A DNA stretch of 64,000 nt from Sphingomonas koreensis. GTDB lineage: Bacteria; Pseudomonadota; Alphaproteobacteria; Sphingomonadales; Sphingomonadaceae. The stretch covers positions 3,718,501 through 3,782,500 of the forward strand of contig NZ_PGEN01000001.1 of NCBI RefSeq assembly GCF_002797435.1, given 5' to 3'. Numbering within the stretch: position 1 is the stretch's first letter; each line of letters begins with the position of its first letter. Under the pieces are notes generated by a model, which worked only from the letters and a program-made list of their open reading frames with translations, searched no databases and had not been told where the DNA came from. Made by a program: the position numbers and the translations under genes. Shown here in pieces: positions 56,124 to 64,000 of the stretch.

Positions 56124-57118
56124 GCGGGGTGCTGCTCGCACAGGCGTTGCGCGACCCTGCCTCGGTCGAGGGGCTGAATGCGGCGAGCTGGACGACATTG
56201 CTCGCCGCCGCGCGGGCAGAGCAACTGATCGGGACACTGGCCTGGCGCGTCGAGGGGCTGAGGATACCCGACGCGGCACGCCGCGTGCTGGGGGATGCGC
56301 GCGCGGCGGTCGAGCAGGGGCGGCTGGTCGCGCTGTGGGAGGCGGAGATGGCGCGGCGTGCACTCGCCCCGACCGGAATGCCCGTCGTGCTGCTCAAGGG
56401 CACGGCGTTCGTCGCGGCAGGGCTGTCGGCGGGGCAGGGACGCCAGATCGGCGATCTCGATATCCTCGTGCCGCGTGAGCGGATCGGCGACGCCGAGGCG
56501 GCGCTGATCGCGGCGGGATGGGAATGGGTGAAGCCCGATCCCTATGACGACGACTATTACCGCCGCTGGATGCACGAGCTGCCGCCGCTGATCCACCGCG
56601 AGCGCGACCGGATGATCGACGTCCACCACACGATCCTGCCGCTCACCGCGCGGATCACGCCCGACGCGGCGGCGCTGATCGAGAGCCGCGTCGCGCTGGA
56701 GAACGGGCTGTTCGTGCTGCCGCCCGAGGGGATGGTGGTCCATGCCGCCGCACATCTGTTCGCGGATGGCGATTTGCAGGGCGGGTTGCGCAACCTGTGG
56801 GATATCCGCTGCCTGACCGAGGAGTTCGGGAGCGCCGAGTTCGGGTTGGAGCTCGCCGCTTGCGCTGCGCAGCACGGCCTGACACGCGAGGTGGAGCGGG
56901 CGCTACGTCTCTCGGATTATCTTTTCGGCGAAGGCGCGGATCTGAAGCTGGTCGATCGCCTCTATGTTCGCCGCCTGCTCGCCCGCGACGGTTGGGGCCG
57001 GCCGACGCGCAAGCTGACCGAGCTGGCCTTCTACCTGCGCGGCCATTGGCTGCGGATGCCGCCGCTCATGCTGGCGCGGCACCTGTGGACGAAATGGCGG
57101 AAAGCCAAAAATAGCTAG
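56120..57118 (+). CDS. Nucleotidyltransferase family protein (NTP_transf_5-like)
   Basis: A 332-residue protein of the uncharacterised nucleotidyltransferase family. VVLLKGTAFVAAG (Lys93-Gly94) precedes GRQIGDLDILVP, with the metal-binding Asp pair 112 and 114. MIDVHHTILPL and VVHAAAHLFADGDLQGGLRNLWDI are the other conserved blocks. The ATG at 56120 overlaps the kinase stop. The acceptor is unknown. Its stop overlaps the stop of the convergent gph gene. Confidence 0.83.
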   Translation: MSGVLLAQALRDPASVEGLNAASWTTLLAAARAEQLIGTLAWRVEGLRIPDAARRVLGDARAAVEQGRLVALWEAEMARRALAPTGMPVVLLKGTAFVAAGLSAGQGRQIGDLDILVPRERIGDAEAALIAAGWEWVKPDPYDDDYYRRWMHELPPLIHRERDRMIDVHHTILPLTARITPDAAALIESRVALENGLFVLPPEGMVVHAAAHLFADGDLQGGLRNLWDIRCLTEEFGSAEFGLELAACAAQHGLTREVERALRLSDYLFGEGADLKLVDRLYVRRLLARDGWGRPTRKLTELAFYLRGHWLRMPPLMLARHLWTKWRKAKNS

Positions 57119-57795
57119 CAGGCGCCGCCCAGCTGGATGAGCGCGAGAACCAGCTCGTCATAGCCGTCGATCACCGCGTCCGCGCCTAGTTCCTCGACCG
57201 GCTGCATCAGGAAGCCGAAGCTGACGGCAATCGACGGAATGCCGGCGTTTTTCGCTGCCTGGATGTCGTAGATCGAATCGCCGACGAACGCGGCGCGCCC
57301 GCCGCCACAGCGCGCGATCATCTCGTGGATCGGCGCGGCGGAGGGCTTGGCGTTGCCCTTGCCCATCGTGTCGCCGCCGATCACGCAGGCGAAGCGATGA
57401 TCAAGGCCAAGCTGCGCCACCAGCTTCGTCGCGAACCGCTCGAACTTGTTGGTGACGATCGCGACCTTCACGCTGCGCGAGTCGAGATCGTCCAGCGCGG
57501 CCATCAATCCGGGGAAGGCGACCGTGCCGCGCGTCAGATTGGCATCATAGTAATCGAGCAGTTCGGGATAGACGCGGCTCATCGTTTCCGCGTCATAGCC
57601 ACCCGATGCCTCAAGCCCCTGTTCGAGCATATGCTTGGCGCCCCGGCCAAGCATCGACTTGACCGCGTCGAGGGAAAGCAGAGGCCGGCCCGCCAGCGCA
57701 AGCGCGTGATTGGTCGCGGCGGCGAGGTCGGCACTGGTGTCGAACAACGTGCCGTCGAGATCGAAGCCGACAATGTCGAAAGGGAAATTGGTCAT
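57115..57795 (-). CDS. gph: HAD-family phosphatase, phosphoglycolate phosphatase-like
   Basis: A 226-residue HAD hydrolase. Motif I is FDLDGTLFDTS near residue 10, motif II IVTNK, the Lys region GKGNAKPSAAP, and motif III FVGDSIYDIQAAK. The cap domain and length match phosphoglycolate phosphatase, which removes the toxic 2-phosphoglycolate formed in repair of DNA 3' ends. Another small phosphate substrate is possible. ATG at 57795 is preferred over an upstream extension. Confidence 0.82.
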   Translation of the reverse strand: MTNFPFDIVGFDLDGTLFDTSADLAAATNHALALAGRPLLSLDAVKSMLGRGAKHMLEQGLEASGGYDAETMSRVYPELLDYYDANLTRGTVAFPGLMAALDDLDSRSVKVAIVTNKFERFATKLVAQLGLDHRFACVIGGDTMGKGNAKPSAAPIHEMIARCGGGRAAFVGDSIYDIQAAKNAGIPSIAVSFGFLMQPVEELGADAVIDGYDELVLALIQLGGAC

Positions 57796-57875
57796 ATCGG
57801 CGCAAATGCCTGCCCAGCTATGGAAATTGCAATATGATCGTGGCAGGGGCGCGCGACTGGAGGCCGATTTCGACC

Positions 57876-59231
57876 ATGACCACATCACCCATCGCCGCTG
57901 TCATCCTGGCCGCGGGCAGCGGCACGCGGATGAAGTCGGATCTGCACAAGGTTCTGCACCCGATTGCCGGGCGGCCGATGCTGCTGCATCTGATCGATAC
58001 TGTCGCCAGCCTGTCGCCCGAGCGGGCGGTGGTGGTGGTCGGCGCGCGCCGTGAGCAGGTCGAGGCCGCGGTGGCGCCGCATGGCGTGGCCAGCGCACAT
58101 CAGGCCGAACAGCTCGGGACCGGTCACGCCGTCATGCAGGCGCGCGAGGCACTGGCTGGCTTCGACGGCGACGTGCTGGTCCTCTACGGCGACGTGCCGC
58201 TGGTGACCGAAGAGACGATGCGTCGGATGGTCGGTCGGCTGCACGAGTCCGACGCGCCCAGCGTGGTGGTGCTTGGCTTCCGCCCTGCCGATGCCGCCGC
58301 CTATGGCCGGGTGATCGTCGACGGCGGCGGCCGGATCGAGAAGATTGTCGAATATAAGGACGCCTCACCCGAGGAGCGCGCGGTGACGTTGTGCAATTCC
58401 GGCCTGATGGCGGTGCGATCGGCCGACCTGTTTGCCCTCCTCGACCGGCTGGGCAACGACAATGCCGCGAGCGAATATTATCTGACTGACATCGTCGAGC
58501 TTGCCAACGCGCATGTGCGCGGTGCGGCGGTGATCGAGACCGATGCGGCCGAAGTGGCCGGGGTGAACAGTCGCAGCGATCTGGCGGCGGTGGAGGCTGC
58601 TTGGCAGCAGGTGCGCCGAGCGCGGGCGATGGCCGAAGGCGTGACGCTGACCGCGCCGGAGACGGTGTGGTTCGCCTATGATACGGTGCTGGGCCGCGAT
58701 GTGACCGTCGAACCCAATGTCGTGTTCGGCCCGGGGGTAACGGTTGCGGATGACGTCAATATCCGCGCCTTCAGCCATATCGAGGGCGCAAGCATCGCGA
58801 CCGGCGCCGAGATCGGCCCCTATGCCCGGCTGCGCCCCGGCACGGTAGTGGGCGAGAAGGCGAAGATCGGCAATTTCGTCGAGACCAAGAAGACGGTGCT
58901 GGGCAAGGGGGCGAAGGCGAATCACCTCACCTATCTGGGCGATGCTGAGGTCGGCGCTGGGGCGAACATCGGCGCGGGGACCATCACCTGCAACTATGAC
59001 GGCTTCTTCAAATACGGCACGCGGATCGGCGCGGGCGCTTTCATCGGGTCGAACAGCGCATTGGTCGCGCCGGTAGCGATCGGCGAGGGCGCGATCGTGG
59101 CGGCGGGCGCGGTGGTGACCAAGGACGTCGAGGCCGATGCTTTGGCGCTGGTGCGCCCCGAACAGGTGGCCAAGCCTGGCTGGGCGAAGCGGTTTAGAGC
59201 GATGATGCAGGCGAGGAAGGCAACGAAATGA
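57876..59231 (+). CDS. glmU: Bifunctional GlmU (UDP-GlcNAc pyrophosphorylase/GlcN-1-P acetyltransferase)
   Basis: A 451-residue enzyme making UDP-GlcNAc for peptidoglycan and lipopolysaccharide. The uridylyltransferase domain begins LAAGSGTRMKSDLHKVL, with LYGDVPLV and GVNSRSDLAAVE at its end. The C-terminal left-handed beta helix has LRPGTVVGEKAKIGNFVETK and TITCNYDG. The ATG at 57876 fits the GGAGG 12 bases upstream and normal length; an ATG at 57834 lacks a ribosome binding site. Confidence 0.95.
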   Translation: MTTSPIAAVILAAGSGTRMKSDLHKVLHPIAGRPMLLHLIDTVASLSPERAVVVVGARREQVEAAVAPHGVASAHQAEQLGTGHAVMQAREALAGFDGDVLVLYGDVPLVTEETMRRMVGRLHESDAPSVVVLGFRPADAAAYGRVIVDGGGRIEKIVEYKDASPEERAVTLCNSGLMAVRSADLFALLDRLGNDNAASEYYLTDIVELANAHVRGAAVIETDAAEVAGVNSRSDLAAVEAAWQQVRRARAMAEGVTLTAPETVWFAYDTVLGRDVTVEPNVVFGPGVTVADDVNIRAFSHIEGASIATGAEIGPYARLRPGTVVGEKAKIGNFVETKKTVLGKGAKANHLTYLGDAEVGAGANIGAGTITCNYDGFFKYGTRIGAGAFIGSNSALVAPVAIGEGAIVAAGAVVTKDVEADALALVRPEQVAKPGWAKRFRAMMQARKATK

Positions 59232-59539
59232 GTGACCGCTACGAAGGCAAGCCCTTCCTCCGTCTGGTCGATTGCTATGTGCTCGATGCGATCGGGCATC
59301 TCGATCCCGATCAGGATGCGCAATTGATCGAGATGACGCCGAAGTTCCGCGAGATCTTCGGCGAACAGGGCGATTGGCGCGAGATCGTGGTGGCGCGGAT
59401 GCAGTTCCCCGAAGGCATGGCGGGTGCAATCCGCCAGGTCTGGGACAGCGGCCATGCCCGGTTCGTCGCGGCGAACGGGCGCGCGCCCGACCCGGAGGAA
59501 TTTACCCGGTTCTTCGTCGATACCAATTTTCCGCACTGA
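59228..59539 (+). CDS. Conserved hypothetical protein between glmU and glmS
   Basis: A 103-residue soluble acidic protein overlapping the glmU stop (ATGA). Conserved blocks are GKPFLRLVDCYVLDAIGHLD, LIEMTPKFREIFG, DWREIVVARMQFPEGMAGAIRQVWD and FTRFFVDTNFPH. I do not know a function. Position between glmU and glmS suggests a sphingomonad-specific partner in amino-sugar metabolism, but this may be only co-transcription. Confidence 0.78.
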   Translation: MSDRYEGKPFLRLVDCYVLDAIGHLDPDQDAQLIEMTPKFREIFGEQGDWREIVVARMQFPEGMAGAIRQVWDSGHARFVAANGRAPDPEEFTRFFVDTNFPH

Positions 59540-59560
59540 TGCGGCTGGGGATGAACTGAA

Positions 59561-61384
59561 ATGTGTGGAATTGTCGGAATCCTGGGCAAGGAAGATGTCG
59601 CCGACCGGCTGCTCGACGGGCTCAAGCGTCTCGAATATCGCGGCTATGACTCGGCGGGCATCGCAACGATCGTCGACGGCGCGATCGATCGCCGCCGCGC
59701 GTCGGGCAAGCTGATCAACCTCGGTCGAGAACTGGCGGCGGATCCGCTGCCCGGCCATGTCGGCATCGCACACACGCGCTGGGCGACGCATGGCGGCCCG
59801 ACCACCAATAACGCCCATCCGCACGCGACGAGCGAGGTGGCGCTGGTCCACAACGGGATCATCGAGAATTTCAAGCCGCTGCGCGAGGAACTGCTGGCGC
59901 GGGGCCGCAAGCTGGAGAGCGAGACCGACACCGAGATCGTCGCGCATCTGGTGAGCGAGCAGGTCGAGAATGGCGTCGATCCGGTCGAGGCGGTGAAGGG
60001 CGTGCTGCCGCGGCTGCATGGCGCCTTCGCGCTGGCCATCCTGTTCCGCCAATATCCCGACATGCTGATCGGCGCGCGGCTCGGCTCGCCGCTGGTGGTC
60101 GGCTATGGCGACGATGAAACCTATCTTGGTTCCGACGCACTGGCGCTTGCCCCGCTGACCCAGCGCATCTCGTATCTGGAGGAGGGCGACTGGGTCGTGC
60201 TGACCCGCTCGGGCGTTCAGGTCTATGATGTCGATAACAATCCGGTCGATCGGCCGATCGTCAACTCGGGCGCGTCGGGCCAGCTGATCGACAAGGGCAA
60301 TCATCGCCACTTCATGGCGAAGGAGATCTACGAGCAGCCGATCGTGGTGGCGCAGACGCTGCGCGGTTATCTCCAGCGGCTCGAGGATACGGTGACGCTG
60401 CCGATCCCCGACTTCGACCTGTCTTCGGTCAAGCGCGTGACGATCGTGGCATGCGGCACCAGCTATTATGCCGGGATGGTCGCCAAATACTGGTTCGAGC
60501 AGTTTGCGCGCGTCGCGGTCGACATCGATGTCGCCTCCGAGTTCCGCTATCGCGCGCCGGTGATGGAGGATGGCGGGCTGATGATCGTCATCAGCCAGTC
60601 GGGCGAGACCGCCGATACGCTCGCCGCTTTGCGCCACGCCAAGGCGGAGGGGCAGACGATTGCCGCCGTGGTCAACGTGCCAACCAGCACGATGGCCCGC
60701 GAGGCGGACCTGCTGCTACCCACCCATGCCGGGCCGGAGATCGGCGTCGCGTCGACTAAGGCGTTCACCTGCCAGCTCGCGGTGCTCGCCGCGCTTGCTG
60801 CCAATCTGGCCAAGGCGAAGGGGCGGATGGACGCGGCCGAGGAGAAGGAGATCGTCCGGCATCTGGCCGAGGCGCCGGCCGCGCTCAACGCCGCGCTCGC
60901 CTATGACGAAGCGATCGAGGGAATGGCAGGTGCGGTCGCTGGTGCGCGTGACGTGCTCTATCTGGGGCGCGGGACCGACTATCCGCTGGCGCTGGAAGGT
61001 GCGCTCAAGCTCAAGGAAATCAGCTACATCCACGCCGAAGGCTATGCCGCGGGCGAGATGAAGCATGGGCCGATCGCGCTGATCGACGAGAATGTGCCGG
61101 TGATCGTGATCGCGCCATCGGGGCCGTTGTTCGAGAAGACCGTCAGCAATATGCAGGAAGTGCAGGCGCGTGGCGGAAAGGTCGTGCTGATCAGCGACTA
61201 TGACGGGATCGCGGCGGCGGGTGACGGATGCATCGCGACCATCACCATGCCCAAGGTCCATCCGCTGATCGCGCCGATCGTCTACGCGGTGCCCGTCCAG
61301 CTGCTCGCCTATCATGTCGCAGTCGCCAAGGGCACCGATGTCGACCAGCCACGTAACCTCGCCAAGTCGGTGACGGTGGAATAG
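59561..61384 (+). CDS. glmS: Glutamine-fructose-6-phosphate aminotransferase
   Basis: A 607-residue enzyme making glucosamine-6-phosphate, the entry to amino sugars. The catalytic Cys follows Met1 (MCGIVGILG). The glutaminase domain has YDSAGIAT and HTRWATHGGPT; the two sugar isomerase domains contain ACGTSYYAG, SQSGETADT and the C-terminal KSVTVE. It lies just after the glmU run. No glmS ribozyme was seen in its upstream 21 bp. Confidence 0.96.
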   Translation: MCGIVGILGKEDVADRLLDGLKRLEYRGYDSAGIATIVDGAIDRRRASGKLINLGRELAADPLPGHVGIAHTRWATHGGPTTNNAHPHATSEVALVHNGIIENFKPLREELLARGRKLESETDTEIVAHLVSEQVENGVDPVEAVKGVLPRLHGAFALAILFRQYPDMLIGARLGSPLVVGYGDDETYLGSDALALAPLTQRISYLEEGDWVVLTRSGVQVYDVDNNPVDRPIVNSGASGQLIDKGNHRHFMAKEIYEQPIVVAQTLRGYLQRLEDTVTLPIPDFDLSSVKRVTIVACGTSYYAGMVAKYWFEQFARVAVDIDVASEFRYRAPVMEDGGLMIVISQSGETADTLAALRHAKAEGQTIAAVVNVPTSTMAREADLLLPTHAGPEIGVASTKAFTCQLAVLAALAANLAKAKGRMDAAEEKEIVRHLAEAPAALNAALAYDEAIEGMAGAVAGARDVLYLGRGTDYPLALEGALKLKEISYIHAEGYAAGEMKHGPIALIDENVPVIVIAPSGPLFEKTVSNMQEVQARGGKVVLISDYDGIAAAGDGCIATITMPKVHPLIAPIVYAVPVQLLAYHVAVAKGTDVDQPRNLAKSVTVE

Positions 61385-61389
61385 CCGCA

Positions 61390-62145
61390 ATGCGCATCGC
61401 GCGCCGCTGGCTGATCGGGCTCGCGCTAGGGCTGGGCCTGGCGGCGATCCCGGCAGCGGCGCAGGGGCGCGACGGGCCGCTGGTACTGGCGGCGGCGAGC
61501 CTGCAGGAATCGATGACCGCCGCGGCCGATGCCTGGGCGCACAAGGGGCATCCACGGCCGGTGATCTCGTTCGCCGCATCCTCTGTGCTGGCGCGGCAGG
61601 TGACGGCGGGTGCGCGGGCGGATCTGTTCGTGTCGGCGGATCTGGAGTGGATGGATTTCCTCGATCAGCGGGCGATGCTCGCGCCGGCCACGCGCGCGCC
61701 GTTTCTCGGCAACCGGCTGGTGCTGGTCGCGCGGGCGACTACCCTGGCCGAGCGGCGGCCGCTGGCAGCGATGCTGCGCGGGCGGATCGCGGTGGCCGAT
61801 CCGGCGTCGGTGCCGGCGGGGCGCTATGCCGAGGAGGCGCTGCGTAAACTCAAGCTCTGGGGCAAGGCCGCGCCGCAACTGGTTCGGGCGGAGAATGTGC
61901 GCGCGGCGCTGGCATTGGTCGAGCGTGGCGCGGCTCCTTATGGCATCGTTTACGCAACCGACGCGCGGGCTTCGGCGCGGGTACGCGTCGCGGGTGTGTT
62001 CCCGCAATCGAGCCACCCGCCGATTGTCTATCCGCTCGCGCGGCTGAAGACCTCAACGCACCCCGAGGCGGAAGGCTTTCGGCGGTTTCTGCTGTCGGGC
62101 GAAGGCCGTGCGATCTTCTTCCGCTTCGGTTTCTCGCGGCGCTGA
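61390..62145 (+). CDS. modA: Molybdate ABC transporter substrate-binding protein ModA
   Basis: A 251-residue periplasmic protein with a signal peptide (WLIGLALGLGLAAIPAAAQ). LVLAAASLQESMTAAADAW and FAASSVLARQVTAGARADLFVSAD give the oxyanion site; later SVPAGRYAEEALRKL and GAAPYGIVYATDA follow the ModA pattern. It binds molybdate or tungstate for ModBC. ATGs of the following genes overlap closely, and moaA elsewhere in the window uses the product. Confidence 0.93.
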   Translation: MRIARRWLIGLALGLGLAAIPAAAQGRDGPLVLAAASLQESMTAAADAWAHKGHPRPVISFAASSVLARQVTAGARADLFVSADLEWMDFLDQRAMLAPATRAPFLGNRLVLVARATTLAERRPLAAMLRGRIAVADPASVPAGRYAEEALRKLKLWGKAAPQLVRAENVRAALALVERGAAPYGIVYATDARASARVRVAGVFPQSSHPPIVYPLARLKTSTHPEAEGFRRFLLSGEGRAIFFRFGFSRR

Positions 62146-62834
62146 TGCTGGAAGGCGGTATCTGGCCGGTCGTCGCTCTGTCGCTCAAGGTCGGGCTGGT
62201 CGCGACCGTCGTCACGCTGCCGATTGCCTTCGCACTCGCCTGGCTGCTCGCCCGCACGCGCTTTCCGGGAAAGATCCTGATCGACGGGCTGGTGCATCTG
62301 CCCCTCGTCGTGCCGCCGGTGGTGACCGGTTGGCTGCTGCTGCTTGCCTTCGCGCCCGCGGGCCCGGTGGGCGGCTGGCTCGAGAACTGGTTCGGGATCA
62401 GCGTCATGTTCCGCTGGACGGGCGCGGCGATCGCGGCGGGGGTGATGGCGCTGCCGCTGATGGTGCGCGCGATGCGCCTGTCGATCGAGGCGGTCGATCG
62501 GCGGCTGGAGAATGCGGCGCGCACTCTGGGCGCGAGCCGGGAGCGGGTGTTCCGGACGATCACCCTGCCGCTCGCGCTTCCCGGCGTGCTGGCCGCAGCG
62601 GTGCTCGGCTTCGCGCGGGCGCTGGGTGAATTCGGGGCGACGATCACCTTCGTCTCCAACGTGCCGGGCGAGACCCAGACCTTGCCGCTCGCCATCTATG
62701 CTGCGCTCCAGACGCCCGATGGCGAGGCGCAGGTACTGCGGCTGGCGCTGATCTCGGTCGCGCTGTCGCTCGCGGCGCTGGTGGCGTCGGAACTGCTCGC
62801 GCGCCGGGCAGGGCGGGGCGTGCATGTCCTTTGA
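62145..62834 (+). CDS. modB: Molybdate ABC transporter permease ModB
   Basis: A 229-residue permease with about five membrane helices. LPLVVPPVVTGWLLLLAF and the EAA loop ENAARTLGASRERVFRTITLPLALPGVLA are characteristic. It starts within the modA stop (1-base overlap) and overlaps modC by 11 bases. Confidence 0.93.
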   Translation: MLEGGIWPVVALSLKVGLVATVVTLPIAFALAWLLARTRFPGKILIDGLVHLPLVVPPVVTGWLLLLAFAPAGPVGGWLENWFGISVMFRWTGAAIAAGVMALPLMVRAMRLSIEAVDRRLENAARTLGASRERVFRTITLPLALPGVLAAAVLGFARALGEFGATITFVSNVPGETQTLPLAIYAALQTPDGEAQVLRLALISVALSLAALVASELLARRAGRGVHVL

Positions 62835-63429
62835 CATCGCGATCGAGAAGCGCCGGGGCGATGCGCAGATCAGTTGCCGGATCGAAGGCGGCGAGGGGAT
62901 CATCGTGCTGTTCGGCCCCTCGGGCGTCGGCAAGACCAGTGTGCTGGACATGGTCGCGGGGCTGCTGGAGCCGGACACGGGCCATGTGCGCGTCGGCGGC
63001 GAGACATTGTTCGATGCGGCCATCGGCGAGGATGTTCCCCCTGAGCGCCGCCGCGCCGGATATGTGTTCCAGGATGCGCGGCTGTTCCCGCATCTCAGCG
63101 TCCGCGCGAACCTGCTCTACGGCGCGGGCGGCGATCCGTCCGGGCTGGGCGATCTGGCGGCCCGGTTCGATATCGCGCATCTGCTCGACCGCTGGCCACG
63201 CTCGCTTTCGGGCGGCGAGGCGCGGCGCGTGGCGATCGGGCGGGCGCTGCTGGCCAAGCCGCGCTTCCTGCTGCTCGACGAGCCGCTTTCGTCGCTCGAC
63301 CGCGCGCGGCGCGAAGAGGTGACGCGAGTGATCGAGCGACTGCGCGACGAAGCGGCGCTCCCGATCCTGATGGTCACTCACGATCCCGTCGAAGCCGAAC
63401 GGCTGGGGCAGCGGATTATCGAGATCTAG
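62824..63429 (+). CDS. modC: Molybdate ABC transporter ATP-binding protein ModC, short form
   Basis: A 201-residue ABC ATPase with all catalytic motifs: Walker A FGPSGVGKTS, Q-loop YVFQDARLFPHL, signature LSGGEARRVAIGRALL, Walker B FLLLDEPLSSLD and the H-loop VTHDP. It ends right after the nucleotide-binding domain; ModC usually has about 350 residues with a TOBE (molybdate-sensing) domain, so that domain is missing. It follows modB in the operon. Confidence 0.9.
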   Translation: MSFDIAIEKRRGDAQISCRIEGGEGIIVLFGPSGVGKTSVLDMVAGLLEPDTGHVRVGGETLFDAAIGEDVPPERRRAGYVFQDARLFPHLSVRANLLYGAGGDPSGLGDLAARFDIAHLLDRWPRSLSGGEARRVAIGRALLAKPRFLLLDEPLSSLDRARREEVTRVIERLRDEAALPILMVTHDPVEAERLGQRIIEI

Positions 63430-64000
63430 GCGGGGCCTGTATAGCACCGGCCGTGGGCGTCGCGGAAGCGCCCGGTGGTGCGGTGAACTCGAGCCAGTCC
63501 GTGAACGGCAAGCCATAAAGCAGGTCGAAGAACTCCAGCTGCAATCGCGCCGGCTTGCCCGTGTTGCTGTTCCACAGCATCACGATCCCGCTCTTGTCAG
63601 CCGGGTCGAACAGAACGAGCGAGCCATAGCCGTCCACCGATCCGCGATGCCCGACCAGCGGGTGGCCGGCATAGACGAAGCTGCGCCAGCCCAATCCGTA
63701 GGATGCGTCCGTCAGCGCGCGATCCATCGGCCCGCGCGGTCCATGCGGCGGCGTCGGGACGCGGGCGCGGTGCATGGTTTCGAGCGCGGCCGGTGACAGC
63801 ACGCTTGGCGCATTGCCCATCTGCGTCTGCATCCAGATCAGCAGGTCGCGGATCGACGAATTGACCCCGCCCGCGGCGGGCACGCGGTAATAGGCGTCGT
63901 TGACCGTGACGAGCGCCTTGCCCTTGCGGTGCGGCTGCGCCCAGCTTGTCGCGGTTTGCAGCCCCGCGCGGCCGATACTGGCGTTGCGCATCCCCAGTGG
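63416..64000 (-). CDS. Beta-lactamase-family serine hydrolase (N-terminal part outside window)
   Basis: Partial gene: the start lies past the right edge. The visible C-terminal 190 or so residues include YYRVPAAGGVNSSIRDLLIWMQTQMG, the segment YGLGWRSFVYAGHPLVGHRGSVDGYGSL with the HRG box in place of KTG, and SGIVMLWNSNTG. This matches class C beta-lactamase-like or DD-peptidase-like esterases. The nucleophile SXXK would lie upstream. The stop overlaps the modC end by 14 bases. Confidence 0.8.
   Translation of the reverse strand, partial: PLGMRNASIGRAGLQTATSWAQPHRKGKALVTVNDAYYRVPAAGGVNSSIRDLLIWMQTQMGNAPSVLSPAALETMHRARVPTPPHGPRGPMDRALTDASYGLGWRSFVYAGHPLVGHRGSVDGYGSLVLFDPADKSGIVMLWNSNTGKPARLQLEFFDLLYGLPFTDWLEFTAPPGASATPTAGAIQAPPRSR

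Noticed and set aside
59540..59560. glmS ribozyme
   Set aside because: Only 21 bases separate the upstream stop and the glmS start, and the lineage usually lacks it.
58994..60637. 547-codon open frame antisense across glmU, the small gene and glmS
   Set aside because: It crosses three well-supported genes and shows no domain; the GC codon bias produces long false frames.

Overview
The window reads as chromosomal DNA of an alphaproteobacterium, most likely a Sphingomonas-type sphingomonad. Signs are the high GC content throughout, dense short-gap gene packing with many ATGA/TGATG overlaps, two sphingomonad-style TonB-dependent receptors, the long alphaproteobacterial forms of PstA and PstC, and the order xerD-accA. 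I see no insertion sequence, prophage, CRISPR array or composition break; nearly all of it looks vertically inherited.

Layout. 1-6.0 kb: end of xerD, accA, two Flp pilins on the minus strand, a NUDIX enzyme, a methyltransferase, then comF and grxC-nitrilase-DUF1178. 6.1-12.7 kb: tRNA-Arg(CCT), an Rnk-type factor, a Fur-boxed siderophore receptor, a stand-alone SWIB protein and a second TonB-dependent receptor. 12.9-18.3 kb: folE, a pteridine-reductase-like SDR and folB, a TonB C-terminal protein, a small membrane protein and secA. 18.3-33.9 kb: a lipoprotein, tRNA-Asn(GTT), nadK-moaA, an EAL protein with a coupled partner, a hydrolase, SDR-purF, a Rho_N-like protein, katG, DUF1028, hisI, a lipoprotein, and a MerR regulator with an acyl-CoA dehydrogenase.

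33.9-38.1 kb is the most striking region: a bufferin (copper-buffering modified peptide) locus. bufA1-doxX runs left; an ECF sigma factor, its DUF1109 anti-sigma factor, bufA2, bufB (DUF692) and bufC (DUF2063) run right. Three exact copies of GTAACC-N16-CGAA stand upstream of bufA1, the sigma gene and bufA2. GC-rich hairpins follow both precursor genes.

38.1-47.2 kb: two bacterial PH-domain proteins, a SleB-type wall hydrolase, cysK-MFS exporter, a flavin-type stress protein, an unrecognised double winged-helix regulator with a candidate operator, a hydroxyacyl-CoA SDR and two small proteins. 47.3-54.5 kb: the phosphate regulon phoR-pstSCAB-phoU-phoB, all on the minus strand, with a Pho box. 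54.6-57.1 kb: a poorly characterised cassette of a Tat-exported small protein, a PqqD-like protein, an HprK-related kinase and a nucleotidyltransferase. 57.1-64 kb: gph, glmU, a small conserved protein, glmS, modABC and the end of a beta-lactamase-family hydrolase.

Together the window holds core metabolism (fatty acid, folate, purine, cysteine, amino sugar and molybdenum cofactor synthesis) and metal and phosphate homeostasis. The two accessory peptide systems are the bufferin locus and the HprK-related cassette.
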